DNA from: Myxococcales bacterium
Lineage (GTDB): Bacteria > Myxococcota > Myxococcia > Myxococcales > Myxococcaceae
Direction: 5' to 3'
Assembly (NCBI GenBank): GCA_016191815.1
Contig: JACPVI010000023.1
Coordinates: forward strand, 62,001 to 126,000
DNA length: 64,000 nt
Below, piece by piece: positions 19,600 to 28,123 of this stretch. The notes beneath the pieces are model-generated. The model was given only the letters and a program-made list of their open reading frames with translations. It made no database searches and was not told the DNA's origin. Numbering within the stretch: position 1 is the stretch's first letter; every line of letters begins with the position of its first letter. The position numbers and the translations under genes were made by a program.

Positions 19600-20961
19600 A
19601 TGATTCGATCTGCCATCGCCTTGTCCGCACTGGCCGCGCTGCTTGGGGGATGTCCACCTCCGCCGCCCCCCGTGGAGGACGCCGGCGCCGACGCCGGACT
19701 CCAACTCTCCGCGGTGGAGATGTGCTCGCGGATCTCCGCCGCCCGCTGCGAGCTGCTCGCGCGCTGCTATCCGGCCTTCCTCCGCCAGACCCCGGCCGCC
19801 TGCCGGGCCGAGGAGGAGGCCCGCTGCTTCGCCCAGTACGAAGCGCTCAAGCGCTCGATCGAAGGTGGAAAAACCGAAATCGACTCCGAGAAGGTCCTCT
19901 CCTGCGAACAGCGGATGAAGACCTCGTTCTGCGCGCCGACCTTCCCACCCGGCTACCGCGCGGCAGCGGTCCCCTTCGCCGACTGCGAGCTGGGCACCGG
20001 CCTGTTGCGCGGAAAGGTGCCTTCGGGCGCCACCTGCGCGGCGCAACAGGAGTGCGCCGCGGGCAGCGCCTGCATCAAGCCCGGCGGGGTGTGCTTGGGC
20101 ACCTGCTCGAGCACCTCGAAGGAAGGCGAACCCTGCGGCTTCGGCTGCTCGCCGGGGCTGTACTGCGAGACCCAGGACACCTCCGACCCCACCGACGACC
20201 GGTGCGCCCAGCCCAAGGGCCTGAACGCCTCCTGCACTTCGAGCCGCCAGTGCCATGCCGACCTTCACTGCCGCGCCGCGAGCTGCCGCCCCAGGGGGAA
20301 AGCCGGGGAGGCCTGCAGCTTCGATCCCGACCGGCTCTCCACCTGCGATCCGGGCCTGGCCTGCGACGTCACCCCGTTCGTGGCCAACCAGACCGGCGCC
20401 TGCGTGCGGCCGCTCGAGCTGGGCCAGAGCTGCCACTTCCACTGGAGCTGCGCCTCCAATCTGGTGTGCTTCGACCTCGACTTCACCGGCTTCCCCAAGG
20501 TGGCGCCCTCTGCCGGCGTCTGCCAGCGCCCGGGGCCGCCGGGAGGCAACTGCCCCTACACGCCCTACGCGTCCTACGTCGGAGATCAGTGCATCCCCGG
20601 CACCTACTGCTCCTCGGCCACGCGCAAGTGCGAGGCCGCGCCGGCCCTCGGAGAGAGCTGCGCTCCCTCCTCGCAGAGCTGCGAGGGAGTCGACGTCTTC
20701 TGCAAGCCCTCGGGGAGCGGCGACACCGGCACCTGCGCCCGCGCTCCCAACATCGGTGAGGAGTGCGCCTTCAAGGTGGACGACGGCAGGACGGTGAGCA
20801 TCCCCTGCTCCTCGGGCTGGTGCGATGACGAAGGCACCCTGCGCTGTCTGGAGGCGAACAAGCAGATCGGCGAGCTCTGCCGCTCCGACGGCGAATGCCG
20901 TTCAAATCGCTGCGCGGTGCAGCAGGACCGGACCCTCAAGTGCGCCCAGGAGTGCCTCTAG
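19600..20961 (+). CDS. Cys-rich lipoprotein of Myxococcota type
   Basis: 453 residues. A signal peptide ends in the lipobox LGGC (Cys ~18), followed by a Pro run and an Asp/Ala linker. About 40 cysteines are spread through short modules such as GATCAAQQECAAGSACIKPGGVC and CRSDGECRSNRCAVQ, resembling the Dickkopf-type Cys-rich repeats common in myxobacterial surface proteins. It is probably outer-membrane anchored and disulfide-rich. No enzymatic motif is visible; function unknown. Confidence 0.75.
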   Translation: MIRSAIALSALAALLGGCPPPPPPVEDAGADAGLQLSAVEMCSRISAARCELLARCYPAFLRQTPAACRAEEEARCFAQYEALKRSIEGGKTEIDSEKVLSCEQRMKTSFCAPTFPPGYRAAAVPFADCELGTGLLRGKVPSGATCAAQQECAAGSACIKPGGVCLGTCSSTSKEGEPCGFGCSPGLYCETQDTSDPTDDRCAQPKGLNASCTSSRQCHADLHCRAASCRPRGKAGEACSFDPDRLSTCDPGLACDVTPFVANQTGACVRPLELGQSCHFHWSCASNLVCFDLDFTGFPKVAPSAGVCQRPGPPGGNCPYTPYASYVGDQCIPGTYCSSATRKCEAAPALGESCAPSSQSCEGVDVFCKPSGSGDTGTCARAPNIGEECAFKVDDGRTVSIPCSSGWCDDEGTLRCLEANKQIGELCRSDGECRSNRCAVQQDRTLKCAQECL

Positions 20962-20973
20962 AGCACTAGCTCG

Positions 20974-22590
20974 ATGAAAGCGCCCGACCGACCCTCGCCC
21001 GCGCCGGACCAGTCCGCGCTGGAGGACGCTGTCGCCCAGATGGCCGCCCGCATCGCGGAGGCATCGAGCGGCGCCGAGGTGGAGCGCACCCTGCTCGGTC
21101 TGGTGCACGGGCTGGTCCAGCCCAGGGCTTGCTTCGTCCTTCGCTCCGCCCCGGATCGCGGGTTGCTCCAGGTCACCACCGTGCGGGGCCGGAACGATCC
21201 GCGCATCGCCGCGGTCCGGCCTGGCGAAGGGCCGGCCGGGCGCGCGTTCGCCCGCGGGAGCGTGGAGCGCGAGGGCGGCGTGGTGGCCGCCTCGCTCGGC
21301 GACCGGGGGGGAACGGGCGCGCTCGTCTTGTTGGACTCCAAGCTGACCGTCTCGGACAGCCTGGCACGCGCGCTGTCGGCCCACCTGGCCGCGGCGTCCG
21401 AGGTGGGGAGGCTCGCGGACATCGCCGCCCGGAGGACCAAGGACCTCGAGACCGCCGTCTTGGGGCTCAAGTCGCTCGAGCGCACCCGCGACGAGCTGTT
21501 GGGAGGCGTCTCGCACGATCTCAAGAATCCGCTAAGCACCATCAAGATGAACCTGGCCTTGCTGGGGCGGTCGGACCTGGGCGAGCTGACCGAGCGACAG
21601 AAAAGGGCGCTCGCCACCTGCGAGCGCAATGCCGACCGCTTGCTGCGGATGATCAACGACCTGCTCCTCATCTCGCACCTCAAGGACGGAGAGATGGAGC
21701 TGTCCGACCGGCCCTTCGGCCTCAAGGCGATGGCGGAGGAGGCAATGCAGGCCCTCGCGCCGATGACGGCCAGGGCGAAGGTGAAGCTCGCCTTCGCGCC
21801 GGCCTCCGAGGTCTTCGTCCGGGGAGACCGCGCCCACCTGCGCGAAGCGATCTCCCATCTATTGGAGTCGGCGGTGCAGCAGAGCGCCGAGGGCGACCAG
21901 GTGGAAGTGCGGACCGGCGTGGCCGACTCGAGCCTCGCCTTCCTCTCGGTGAAAGACCAAGGCCCAGACGTCGGTGAAGAAGAGTTGCGGCATCTCTTCG
22001 ACACCTATCGGCCGCACCCGCTGGAGCCACCCCGGCGCGCCGGCGGCCTCTCGCTGCCGATCGCGGCGAAGATCGTGCACCTCCACGGCGGGCGGGTGGA
22101 GGGGCTGAGCCGGCCGGGGGAAGGGCTGACGCTCACCTTCTACCTCCCGATGTTCGCCGGCGCAGTCGGTCAGGCTGGGGGAGAGCCGATCCCCCGCGGA
22201 GGCGGCATCCTGCTCGTGGAGGACGACGCGGACTGCCGGGAGGTGCTCCAGCAGCTTCTCGAGCTGGAAGGCTACCGGGTGATCTCCACCACCGGCGCGG
22301 CGCAGGCCCGGGCGATCCTCTCCCAGGTGCGGCCGGCGCTGGTGCTTTTGGACCTCAAGCTTTCGGAGGAGGACGGAATGTCGGTGCTCCATTTCATCCG
22401 TGGATCTCCCGCGCTCGCGGAGGTGGCGGTGTACATCATCTCCGGCTCGCGGGACGTGGCCTCGCTCTCGTCCGGCACCGGCCTGGAACGGATCGACGGC
22501 TTCTTCGAGAAGCCACTGCATCTGCCCAAGGTGCTCGACACCATCGGCGCGGTGGTGCGCCCGACCCGGCGCGAGCCGCCCACCATATGA
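20974..22590 (+). CDS. Hybrid sensor histidine kinase / response regulator with degenerate ATPase motifs
   Basis: 538 residues. A GAF-like sensor occupies roughly residues 15-145. The HisKA H-box SHDLKNPLSTI has His181. The HATPase region (~280-392) is recognisable by its end (GGLSLPIAAKIVHLHGG), but the N-box reads HLLESA (295-300) where NLLxNA is expected, and G1 reads DQGPD (328-332) instead of DxGxG. A receiver domain follows (~411-530) with EDD 417-419, phosphoacceptor Asp460 and Lys513. No membrane segment, so cytosolic. Its stop overlaps argS by 4 bp. Signal unknown. Confidence 0.85.
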   Translation: MKAPDRPSPAPDQSALEDAVAQMAARIAEASSGAEVERTLLGLVHGLVQPRACFVLRSAPDRGLLQVTTVRGRNDPRIAAVRPGEGPAGRAFARGSVEREGGVVAASLGDRGGTGALVLLDSKLTVSDSLARALSAHLAAASEVGRLADIAARRTKDLETAVLGLKSLERTRDELLGGVSHDLKNPLSTIKMNLALLGRSDLGELTERQKRALATCERNADRLLRMINDLLLISHLKDGEMELSDRPFGLKAMAEEAMQALAPMTARAKVKLAFAPASEVFVRGDRAHLREAISHLLESAVQQSAEGDQVEVRTGVADSSLAFLSVKDQGPDVGEEELRHLFDTYRPHPLEPPRRAGGLSLPIAAKIVHLHGGRVEGLSRPGEGLTLTFYLPMFAGAVGQAGGEPIPRGGGILLVEDDADCREVLQQLLELEGYRVISTTGAAQARAILSQVRPALVLLDLKLSEEDGMSVLHFIRGSPALAEVAVYIISGSRDVASLSSGTGLERIDGFFEKPLHLPKVLDTIGAVVRPTRREPPTI

Positions 22591-24302
22591 GCGAACCCAT
22601 CTACGCCCGCTACCGCTCGGCCTTCGCCCAGGCGCTCGCCAAGGCGCTCAACTCCCCGGTCGAGGAGGTGGAGCCCCAGGTCAAGCCCGCCGAGGCCGCC
22701 CACGGCGATCTCACCTTCGCCACCTTCCACCTCGCCAAGGCCCAGAGGAAGGCGCCCCCCGCGATCGCCTCGGCGCTGGCGAGCTCGGTGTCGGTGCCGG
22801 GCCTGGAAATCGTCCCCGCCGGGCCCTACGTCAACGCCCGCTTCGCCCTCACCCCCTTCACCGCCGAGGTGATCGACGCGGCCCGGGCCGAAGGCCGCTC
22901 CTACGGCTCCGCAGAGAGCGGGCGCGGCAAGACGGTGGTGATCGACTACTCCTCCCCCAACATCGCCAAGCCGATCGCCTACCACCACATCCGCTCCACG
23001 GTGATCGGCCACAGCCTCGCCAACCTCTACCGCTCCCAGGGCTACCGGGTGGAGGGCATCAACTACTTGGGCGACTGGGGCAAGCAGTTCGGCCTGGTGG
23101 CGGCCGGCTTCGAGGAGTACGGCGACCCCTCCCGCAAAGGCGACCTCGCCCACCTGGTCGAGGTCTACATCAAGGCCAACGACCGCGCCGAGCGCGAGCC
23201 CGCCTTCGATGACCGCGCCCGAGACTTCTTCCGCCGCATGGAGGCCGGCGAGGCCGTGGCGCTCTCTTTCTGGCGGGAGGTCCGCGAGTCCTCGGTGCGC
23301 GAGCTGGAGAAGATCTACGCTCGCCTCGGGGTCCGCTTCGAGCACTACCAGGGCGAGAGCCTCTACCAAGGCAAGACCGAAGCGGTGATCGAGGAGATCG
23401 CCCGGACCGTGGGCGTCAAGCAGTCGCAAGGCGCCCTGATCGTCGACATGCCCTACGCCGAGGGCGAGCCGCCGGTGCTGCTCAAGAAGGCGGACGGCTC
23501 CACGCTCTACGCCACCCGCGACCTGGCGGCGGCGATCGACCGCCACCAGCGCTTCGGGTTCGACCGCTCCCTGTACGTCATCTCCACCGACCAGTCCCTG
23601 CACTGCCGGCAGTTCTTCGGCGTCCTCGAGCGGATGGGGAAAGAGTGGGCCGACCGTCTGGTGCACGTCAACTTCGGCCGCGTGCACGGCATGAGCACCC
23701 GCAAGGGGAAGATCGAGCTCTTGAACGACGTCTTGGACGAGGCGAGGAACCGGGCCTTGGAGAAGGTGAAGGAGAACATCCTCGCCGGCCGCATCCACAC
23801 CGCCGATCCCGAGGGGCTGGCCGAGCAGATCGGCGTCGGCGCGATCGTCTTCGGCGACCTGAAGAACCGCCGCATCACCGACTACACCTTCGACTGGGAG
23901 GACGTCCTCAGCATGGAAGGCCACAGCGGGCCCTACCTCCAGTACGCCCACGCGAGGGCGTGCAGCATCCTCGAGAAGGGACGCCCTCCGGCGGGCTACG
24001 AAGCGGGGCGGCTCACGCTCCCCGAGGAGCAGGCTTTGGTTCGCACCGTGGCGCGCTTCCCCATCGCGGTGCGCGAGGCGGTGGAGCAGGACGAGCCCTC
24101 GGTGGTCGCCCGCCACCTTCTGGACGTCGCCGCCGCCTTCAGCCGCTGGTACACCCTCGGCAACCAGGACCGCTCCAAGCGCGTCCTCGTCGAGGAGGAC
24201 GACTCGCTCCGGGGGGCGCGGCTCGCCCTCACCGACGCGGTGCGGGCCACCCTCGCCTCGGGCCTTTCGCTGCTCGGCGTCGCCACCCCCGAGGAGATGT
24301 AG
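22587..24302 (+). CDS. argS: Arginyl-tRNA synthetase
   Basis: 571 residues. Class I synthetase that charges tRNA-Arg. The N-terminal Add1 domain precedes VIDYSSPNIAKPIAYHHIRST (residues ~118-138); the HIGH signature is divergent here, reading YHHI at 132-135. The KMSKS equivalent is MSTRKGK near residue 370. The C-terminal helical anticodon domain contains YLQYAHARACSIL and ends with LLGVATPEEM, typical of ArgRS. The ATG overlaps the kinase gene stop (ATGA), and the stop overlaps the next GTG start. Confidence 0.93.
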   Translation: MSEPIYARYRSAFAQALAKALNSPVEEVEPQVKPAEAAHGDLTFATFHLAKAQRKAPPAIASALASSVSVPGLEIVPAGPYVNARFALTPFTAEVIDAARAEGRSYGSAESGRGKTVVIDYSSPNIAKPIAYHHIRSTVIGHSLANLYRSQGYRVEGINYLGDWGKQFGLVAAGFEEYGDPSRKGDLAHLVEVYIKANDRAEREPAFDDRARDFFRRMEAGEAVALSFWREVRESSVRELEKIYARLGVRFEHYQGESLYQGKTEAVIEEIARTVGVKQSQGALIVDMPYAEGEPPVLLKKADGSTLYATRDLAAAIDRHQRFGFDRSLYVISTDQSLHCRQFFGVLERMGKEWADRLVHVNFGRVHGMSTRKGKIELLNDVLDEARNRALEKVKENILAGRIHTADPEGLAEQIGVGAIVFGDLKNRRITDYTFDWEDVLSMEGHSGPYLQYAHARACSILEKGRPPAGYEAGRLTLPEEQALVRTVARFPIAVREAVEQDEPSVVARHLLDVAAAFSRWYTLGNQDRSKRVLVEEDDSLRGARLALTDAVRATLASGLSLLGVATPEEM

Positions 24303-26881
24303 TGGACGAACGGGCGCAGCGAATGGCCGAGGCCGGGGCTTCCGAGTCACTGGTGAGCCGGCCCGAGCCGGACGGGCTCAAGGCCGAGCTGGGGCCGTTC
24401 ATCCGCGCGCTCGCGGGGAGGTACTTCGAGCCGGTCCGTTTTCCTCCCGAGGCGGAGGCCGAGCTCGCCCGCCTCAACCAGGCCGGGTTCGTGGTCCACG
24501 TGATGCGGACCACCGCCTGGGTCAATTACCTCTACCTGGCCTGGGCCCTGGCGAAGAGAGGGCTCCCGCCGATCCGCGCGGTGGTGAATCTGCGCCGGTG
24601 GCTCACCAAGCCCTGGAGGAGGGCCGCGCAGCGCGGCGAGTTCGACGTCCGCTTCACCTACGCGCGGCGGGCCGGCGGCTCGGGCCTGGTCTTCCTCAAG
24701 CAGGCCGCCTTCGGCAGCGCCCGCGGCCGCCACATCAGGGAGGATCCCTTCCCCGCCCTGGTGGCGATGGCCCGCCGCGGAGAGGGCAACGTCTTTCTGG
24801 TCCCCGAGCTGTTCGTCTGGGAGAAGTGGTCGCTCAGGCTCAAGCCCGGGATCATCGACCTGTTGTTCGGCAGCCCCGAGGCGCCCGGCTTTCTACACAC
24901 CTTGATCGCCTTCTGGCGGAACTACCAGCGGGCGCAGTTCAGGCTGGGGGAGCCGATCGACCTCAAGCGCTTCATCGCCGACAACCCCGACGACTCGGAC
25001 GAGGTTTTGGGGCGCAAGGCGCGGAGCGCGCTCCACCACCACCTCGCCCGCGAGACGCGTGCCGTCTTCGGGCCCCCGTTCAAGCCCGCCGATCGCCTGC
25101 TCGAGGAGGTGATGCGGGACCGCGGGCTTCGGAGGTCCCTGGAGGAGATCGCCTCCGCGTCAGGCCGCAAGGAGGAGTCGGTCCGAAGGCAGGCCCTGCG
25201 CGATCTCAAGTCGATCGCCGCGCGCTACCACCCGACGGTGGTGGCGCTCGCCTCTCCGGTGCTGAGCTGGGTGTTCAACCGCATCTACGACGGCGTCGAG
25301 GTCGACGAGGCCGGGCTGGAGCGGGCGATGAAGGCCGCCTCCAGGGCGCCGCTGGTGATCGTCCCCAGCCACAAGAGCCACGTGGACTATCTGGTGATGA
25401 GCTACGTGCTGTGGGCGCGCGGCTACTCCATCCCGGTGGTGGCGGCGGGGGCCAATCTCTCCTTCTGGCCCTTGGGGCCCTTCCTTCGGCGCGGCGGAGC
25501 CTTCTTCCTCCGGCGCACCTTCAAGGACGACAAGGTCTACACCGCGGCGTTCCGCGCCTACATCAAGAAGCTGGTGCACGACGGGGTGCACCAGGAATTT
25601 TTCCCCGAAGGAGGCCGCTCGCGCACCGGCAAGCTGTTGCCGCCGAAGCTCGGGATGATCACCTGGGAGGTGGACGCCATCCTCGAGGGCGCGCGCAACG
25701 ATCTGCTCTTCGTCCCGGTCGCGATCGACTACGAGAAGGTGCTGGAGTCTTCCAGCTACTCCAAGGAGCTGGCCGGAGGGGAGAAGAAGCCGGAGGACTT
25801 GAAGGCGCTGCTCTCAGCGCCGAAGGTGCTGGCGTCGCGGTACGGGCGGATCCACCTCTCGTTCGACGAGCCGATCTCGCTCCTCGAGTTCATGTCGGCG
25901 CGCGGGCTGTCACCCAAGCAGCCGATCGCCGAGGAGCAGAAACGCACCCTGGTGCGCGCGCTCGGGCACCGGATCATGTACGGGGTGAGCCGGGTCTCCA
26001 CGGTGACGCCCCAGGCGCTGGTGGCGACGGCGCTGTTGGCCCACCGGCGGAGGGGAATCTCCGCCCGCGCGCTGGCAGATTGGGTCCGCCTCCTCCGGCG
26101 GATCGCGGAGGAGGAGGGCGCCCGCCTCTCGCGCACCCTGGAGGGCTCTCCGTCGGACCCCACGGCGCTCGGCGCGGTGGGGGACGCGATGCACGCCTTC
26201 TGCTCCGACGGCATGGTGCGCGTGCACCAGGCGAAGGGCGAGCCCATCTACCAGGCCGACGAGAATCGCCGGCCCGAGCTGTCCTTCTACAAGAACACCC
26301 TGATGAACCTGATGGCGCCGCGGAGCTTGGCGGCAAACGCGGTGCTGGCGGGCGGCCAGGCGTCTCCCATCGCACAGGTGAAGGGGCGGGCGCTGTTCCT
26401 CTCGCGGCTATTCAAGCTCGAGTTCATCTACCGGGTGGGCGCCACCTTCGACCTGATCTTCGAAGAGACGCTGGCGAGCCTCACCCGCGCGGCTCTGGTC
26501 GTCAGAGACGGCGACTCGGTCTCGGTCGCCCCCGATGCGAAGGACGAGCTGGAATTCCTCGCCGGCCTGATGCGCGACTACCTGGAGGCGTACCTGCTGG
26601 CGACGCTCACGTTGGAGGAAGTCGATTCCGGCAAGCTCGACCGGAAGGACTTCATCAAGGCCGCGCTGGAGACCGGGCGCGCCGAGTACCTCGCCGGGCG
26701 CATCGCCACCTCGGAGTCCATCTCGCGCACCACCCTGGAGAACGCCGCCGCCTTTCTTCTCGAGCGGCGAGTGCTCTTGGAGGCGGACAAGAAGCTCTCG
26801 CTGGGCCCGGCGGGCGACGAGGCCTCACGAAGGAAGCTGGTGGAGGACATTCGCCGCTTCCTGACCCCCGCCGCGGACTGA
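24302..26881 (+). CDS. plsB: Glycerol-3-phosphate acyltransferase, PlsB type
   Basis: 859 residues from the GTG at 24302, which overlaps the last base of argS and has GAGGAG 6-12 bases upstream; an ATG 21 bp later is an alternative. Acyltransferase motif I is SHKSHVDYL (His357-X4-Asp362). Motifs II and III follow (FFLRRTFKDDKVYTAAF, FPEGGRSRTGK). The long flanking alpha-helical regions match membrane-associated PlsB enzymes (~800 residues) rather than PlsC. It makes lysophosphatidate in phospholipid synthesis. It converges on the selenoprotein gene with 9 bp between. Confidence 0.88.
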   Translation: MDERAQRMAEAGASESLVSRPEPDGLKAELGPFIRALAGRYFEPVRFPPEAEAELARLNQAGFVVHVMRTTAWVNYLYLAWALAKRGLPPIRAVVNLRRWLTKPWRRAAQRGEFDVRFTYARRAGGSGLVFLKQAAFGSARGRHIREDPFPALVAMARRGEGNVFLVPELFVWEKWSLRLKPGIIDLLFGSPEAPGFLHTLIAFWRNYQRAQFRLGEPIDLKRFIADNPDDSDEVLGRKARSALHHHLARETRAVFGPPFKPADRLLEEVMRDRGLRRSLEEIASASGRKEESVRRQALRDLKSIAARYHPTVVALASPVLSWVFNRIYDGVEVDEAGLERAMKAASRAPLVIVPSHKSHVDYLVMSYVLWARGYSIPVVAAGANLSFWPLGPFLRRGGAFFLRRTFKDDKVYTAAFRAYIKKLVHDGVHQEFFPEGGRSRTGKLLPPKLGMITWEVDAILEGARNDLLFVPVAIDYEKVLESSSYSKELAGGEKKPEDLKALLSAPKVLASRYGRIHLSFDEPISLLEFMSARGLSPKQPIAEEQKRTLVRALGHRIMYGVSRVSTVTPQALVATALLAHRRRGISARALADWVRLLRRIAEEEGARLSRTLEGSPSDPTALGAVGDAMHAFCSDGMVRVHQAKGEPIYQADENRRPELSFYKNTLMNLMAPRSLAANAVLAGGQASPIAQVKGRALFLSRLFKLEFIYRVGATFDLIFEETLASLTRAALVVRDGDSVSVAPDAKDELEFLAGLMRDYLEAYLLATLTLEEVDSGKLDRKDFIKAALETGRAEYLAGRIATSESISRTTLENAAAFLLERRVLLEADKKLSLGPAGDEASRRKLVEDIRRFLTPAAD

Positions 26882-26890
26882 CGAGCGCTC

Positions 26891-27439
26891 CTAAGGCGCT
26901 CGAGCCGGGGCGGTCGCGGCGAGCTCCCGCACCCTTTTCTCTAGGAATGAGCGGCTGCGCTCGCCGCTGGCGGCGGCCACCACCACGCCCTCGGAGTCGA
27001 TGAAGGCCACCGAGGGCACCTGGTTCACGCCCAGCGGCCCGAGCACCTCCCCTTCGGCGAACGCAATCTGCATCTCGAGGCCCATCCGGTCTGCCGCGTC
27101 GCGGACCTCCTTCTCGTCGGGCTCGAGGGAAACCGCCACGAACCTCGCCGCGGCCTGGTGCTCGCGGCGAACGGCGTCCAGCTCGGGCAACTCCCGAGCA
27201 CACACCCTTCACCCAGGCACCCAGAAGGCGAGCACCGCTGGCCGGCCCTTCAGCTCCGCGCGGTCGAGCACCTTCCCGCCCAGCGTCACCACCCGGAAAT
27301 CGCGCGGCAGCGGAAGGTTCGGCTTGTCGTAGTACTCGCAGCCGCCGGCCACCAGCGCCGCAATCGCGGTCAGCACAGCGCCAGCTGCTCTGTGCTCGCG
27401 TCGAGGCGCGGCTCGCCTTGCCAGGCAAACGGGTGCCAT
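26891..27439 (-). CDS. TlpA/ResA-like thioredoxin lipoprotein with in-frame TGA (probable selenocysteine, UxxC)
   Basis: The frame from the ATG at 27437-27439 to the TAG at 26891 is open except for one TGA (27209-27211, codon 77). That TGA sits where thioredoxin-fold proteins carry the first active-site Cys: FWVPG-TGA-RVC-ARELPEL gives U77-x-x-C80. The rest is a normal TlpA-like domain: LKGRPAVLAFW before the site, FVAVSLEPDEKEV after it, cis-Pro142 in VNQVPSVAFID. The N-terminus is a basic and hydrophobic signal ending in VAGGC, a plausible lipobox. A SECIS-type hairpin follows the TGA. I read a 182-residue membrane-anchored periplasmic thiol oxidoreductase. The alternatives are a nonsense-mutated pseudogene or a sequencing error. 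The start codon is uncertain because no strong ribosome-binding site is visible. Confidence 0.75.
27181..27211 (-). promoter_or_regulatory. Bacterial SECIS-like element and UGA recoding site
   Basis: Minus strand: TGA at 27211-27209, nine bases, then a perfect 7-bp stem GCUCGGG (27199-27193) and CCCGAGC (27187-27181) closing a 5-nt loop AGUUG (27192-27188). The loop starts 17 bases after the UGA and has a G in its second position. Known bacterial SECIS elements are small hairpins just 3' of the UGA, inside the coding sequence, with the loop at about this distance and a G among its first two bases; SelB binds them. The fit is very good, but it is structural inference from one sequence. Confidence 0.72.
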
Positions 27440-27619
27440 GCACCCACAGTTAGCCGCCGGCGCTCGGGGACGCAAGTGAACGACCGCTCCCTCAGCCACG
27501 CCCCGGCGCAGACTCGGCCGCGGCGGAGGGTGATCGCTCGGATTGAGCCCGGCCCTCGAGTCCGCTCGGGCCAAGCGGAGTCAAAGCCGGGTCGACCGCC
27601 ATCGGATTTGACCGGAGCC

Positions 27620-27651
27620 GTCCACGCGGGAACGGGCCGAGCCGCGTGGAC
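27620..27651 (-). terminator. Perfect 10-bp hairpin in the 243-bp gap after the Ig-like lipoprotein gene
   Basis: GTCCACGCGG at 27620-27629 and CCGCGTGGAC at 27642-27651 pair perfectly around a 12-nt loop. It lies 32 bp after the stop of the upstream minus-strand gene. No T-run follows. It could end the barrel-cytochrome-lipoprotein transcript or partly separate it from the selenoprotein gene. The remainder of 27440-27682 shows no gene. Confidence 0.4.
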
Positions 27652-27682
27652 ACTTCGGCCGACTGACGAGGCGCGACCCGAA

Positions 27683-28123
27683 TCAAGGAGTCACGCGGAA
27701 CTCGATGCGCACTTCCTCCGGGAGCGCGTTTCCTTGCGCGTCCCGGAGCGCCACCCTCAGCACCAGCACGAGGAGCCGCGGGCCGGGCTCCAGGATCCGT
27801 GCCGCCGGCCTCGCCTGCACGCCGTACGGCTGGTCCGGATCGTCCGCACGCTCCGGGCCGGGAGGCGGCGCGGCGAGGACCAGAAGCACCTCCTGCTCGT
27901 CCTCGAAGAGAGCGATACCTCCCGGCAGGCTTTCAGGCTCCATCGCCTCGGAGAAGACGACCTCCATTGGCTCGCCGCTCCGAAGTTCCGCGGCACCACC
28001 GTCGCCCGCCGCCGGCCGGGTAGCGAGGATCCTAGGTGGCTGCTCGTCCACAGACAGCAAGTGCGCCCTCCCCGGCTCGAGACAGCCGGCAGCGGCCAAC
28101 GCCAGCGCGGCGAGGCGCCTCAT
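27683..28123 (-). CDS. Lipoprotein with Ig-like (Big_5-type) domain
   Basis: 146 residues from the ATG at 28121-28123; a longer upstream frame lies inside the cytochrome gene. MRRLAALALAAAGC is a lipoprotein signal with Cys ~14. The mature part has the pattern of bacterial Ig-like domains (PPRILATRPAAGDGGAAEL, MEVVFSEAMEPESL, ALRDAQGNALPEEVRIEF). The start overlaps the cytochrome stop by 4 bp, so both are translated together. A surface structural partner of the cytochrome is plausible but unproven. Confidence 0.75.
   Translation of the reverse strand: MRRLAALALAAAGCLEPGRAHLLSVDEQPPRILATRPAAGDGGAAELRSGEPMEVVFSEAMEPESLPGGIALFEDEQEVLLVLAAPPPGPERADDPDQPYGVQARPAARILEPGPRLLVLVLRVALRDAQGNALPEEVRIEFRVTP

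Noticed and set aside
27209-27211. Treating the TGA in the thioredoxin gene as an ordinary nonsense mutation giving a pseudogene
   Set aside because: The TGA falls on the catalytic Cys codon, the downstream domain shows no decay, and a correctly placed perfect SECIS-type hairpin follows. A pseudogene remains possible and is stated as the alternative.
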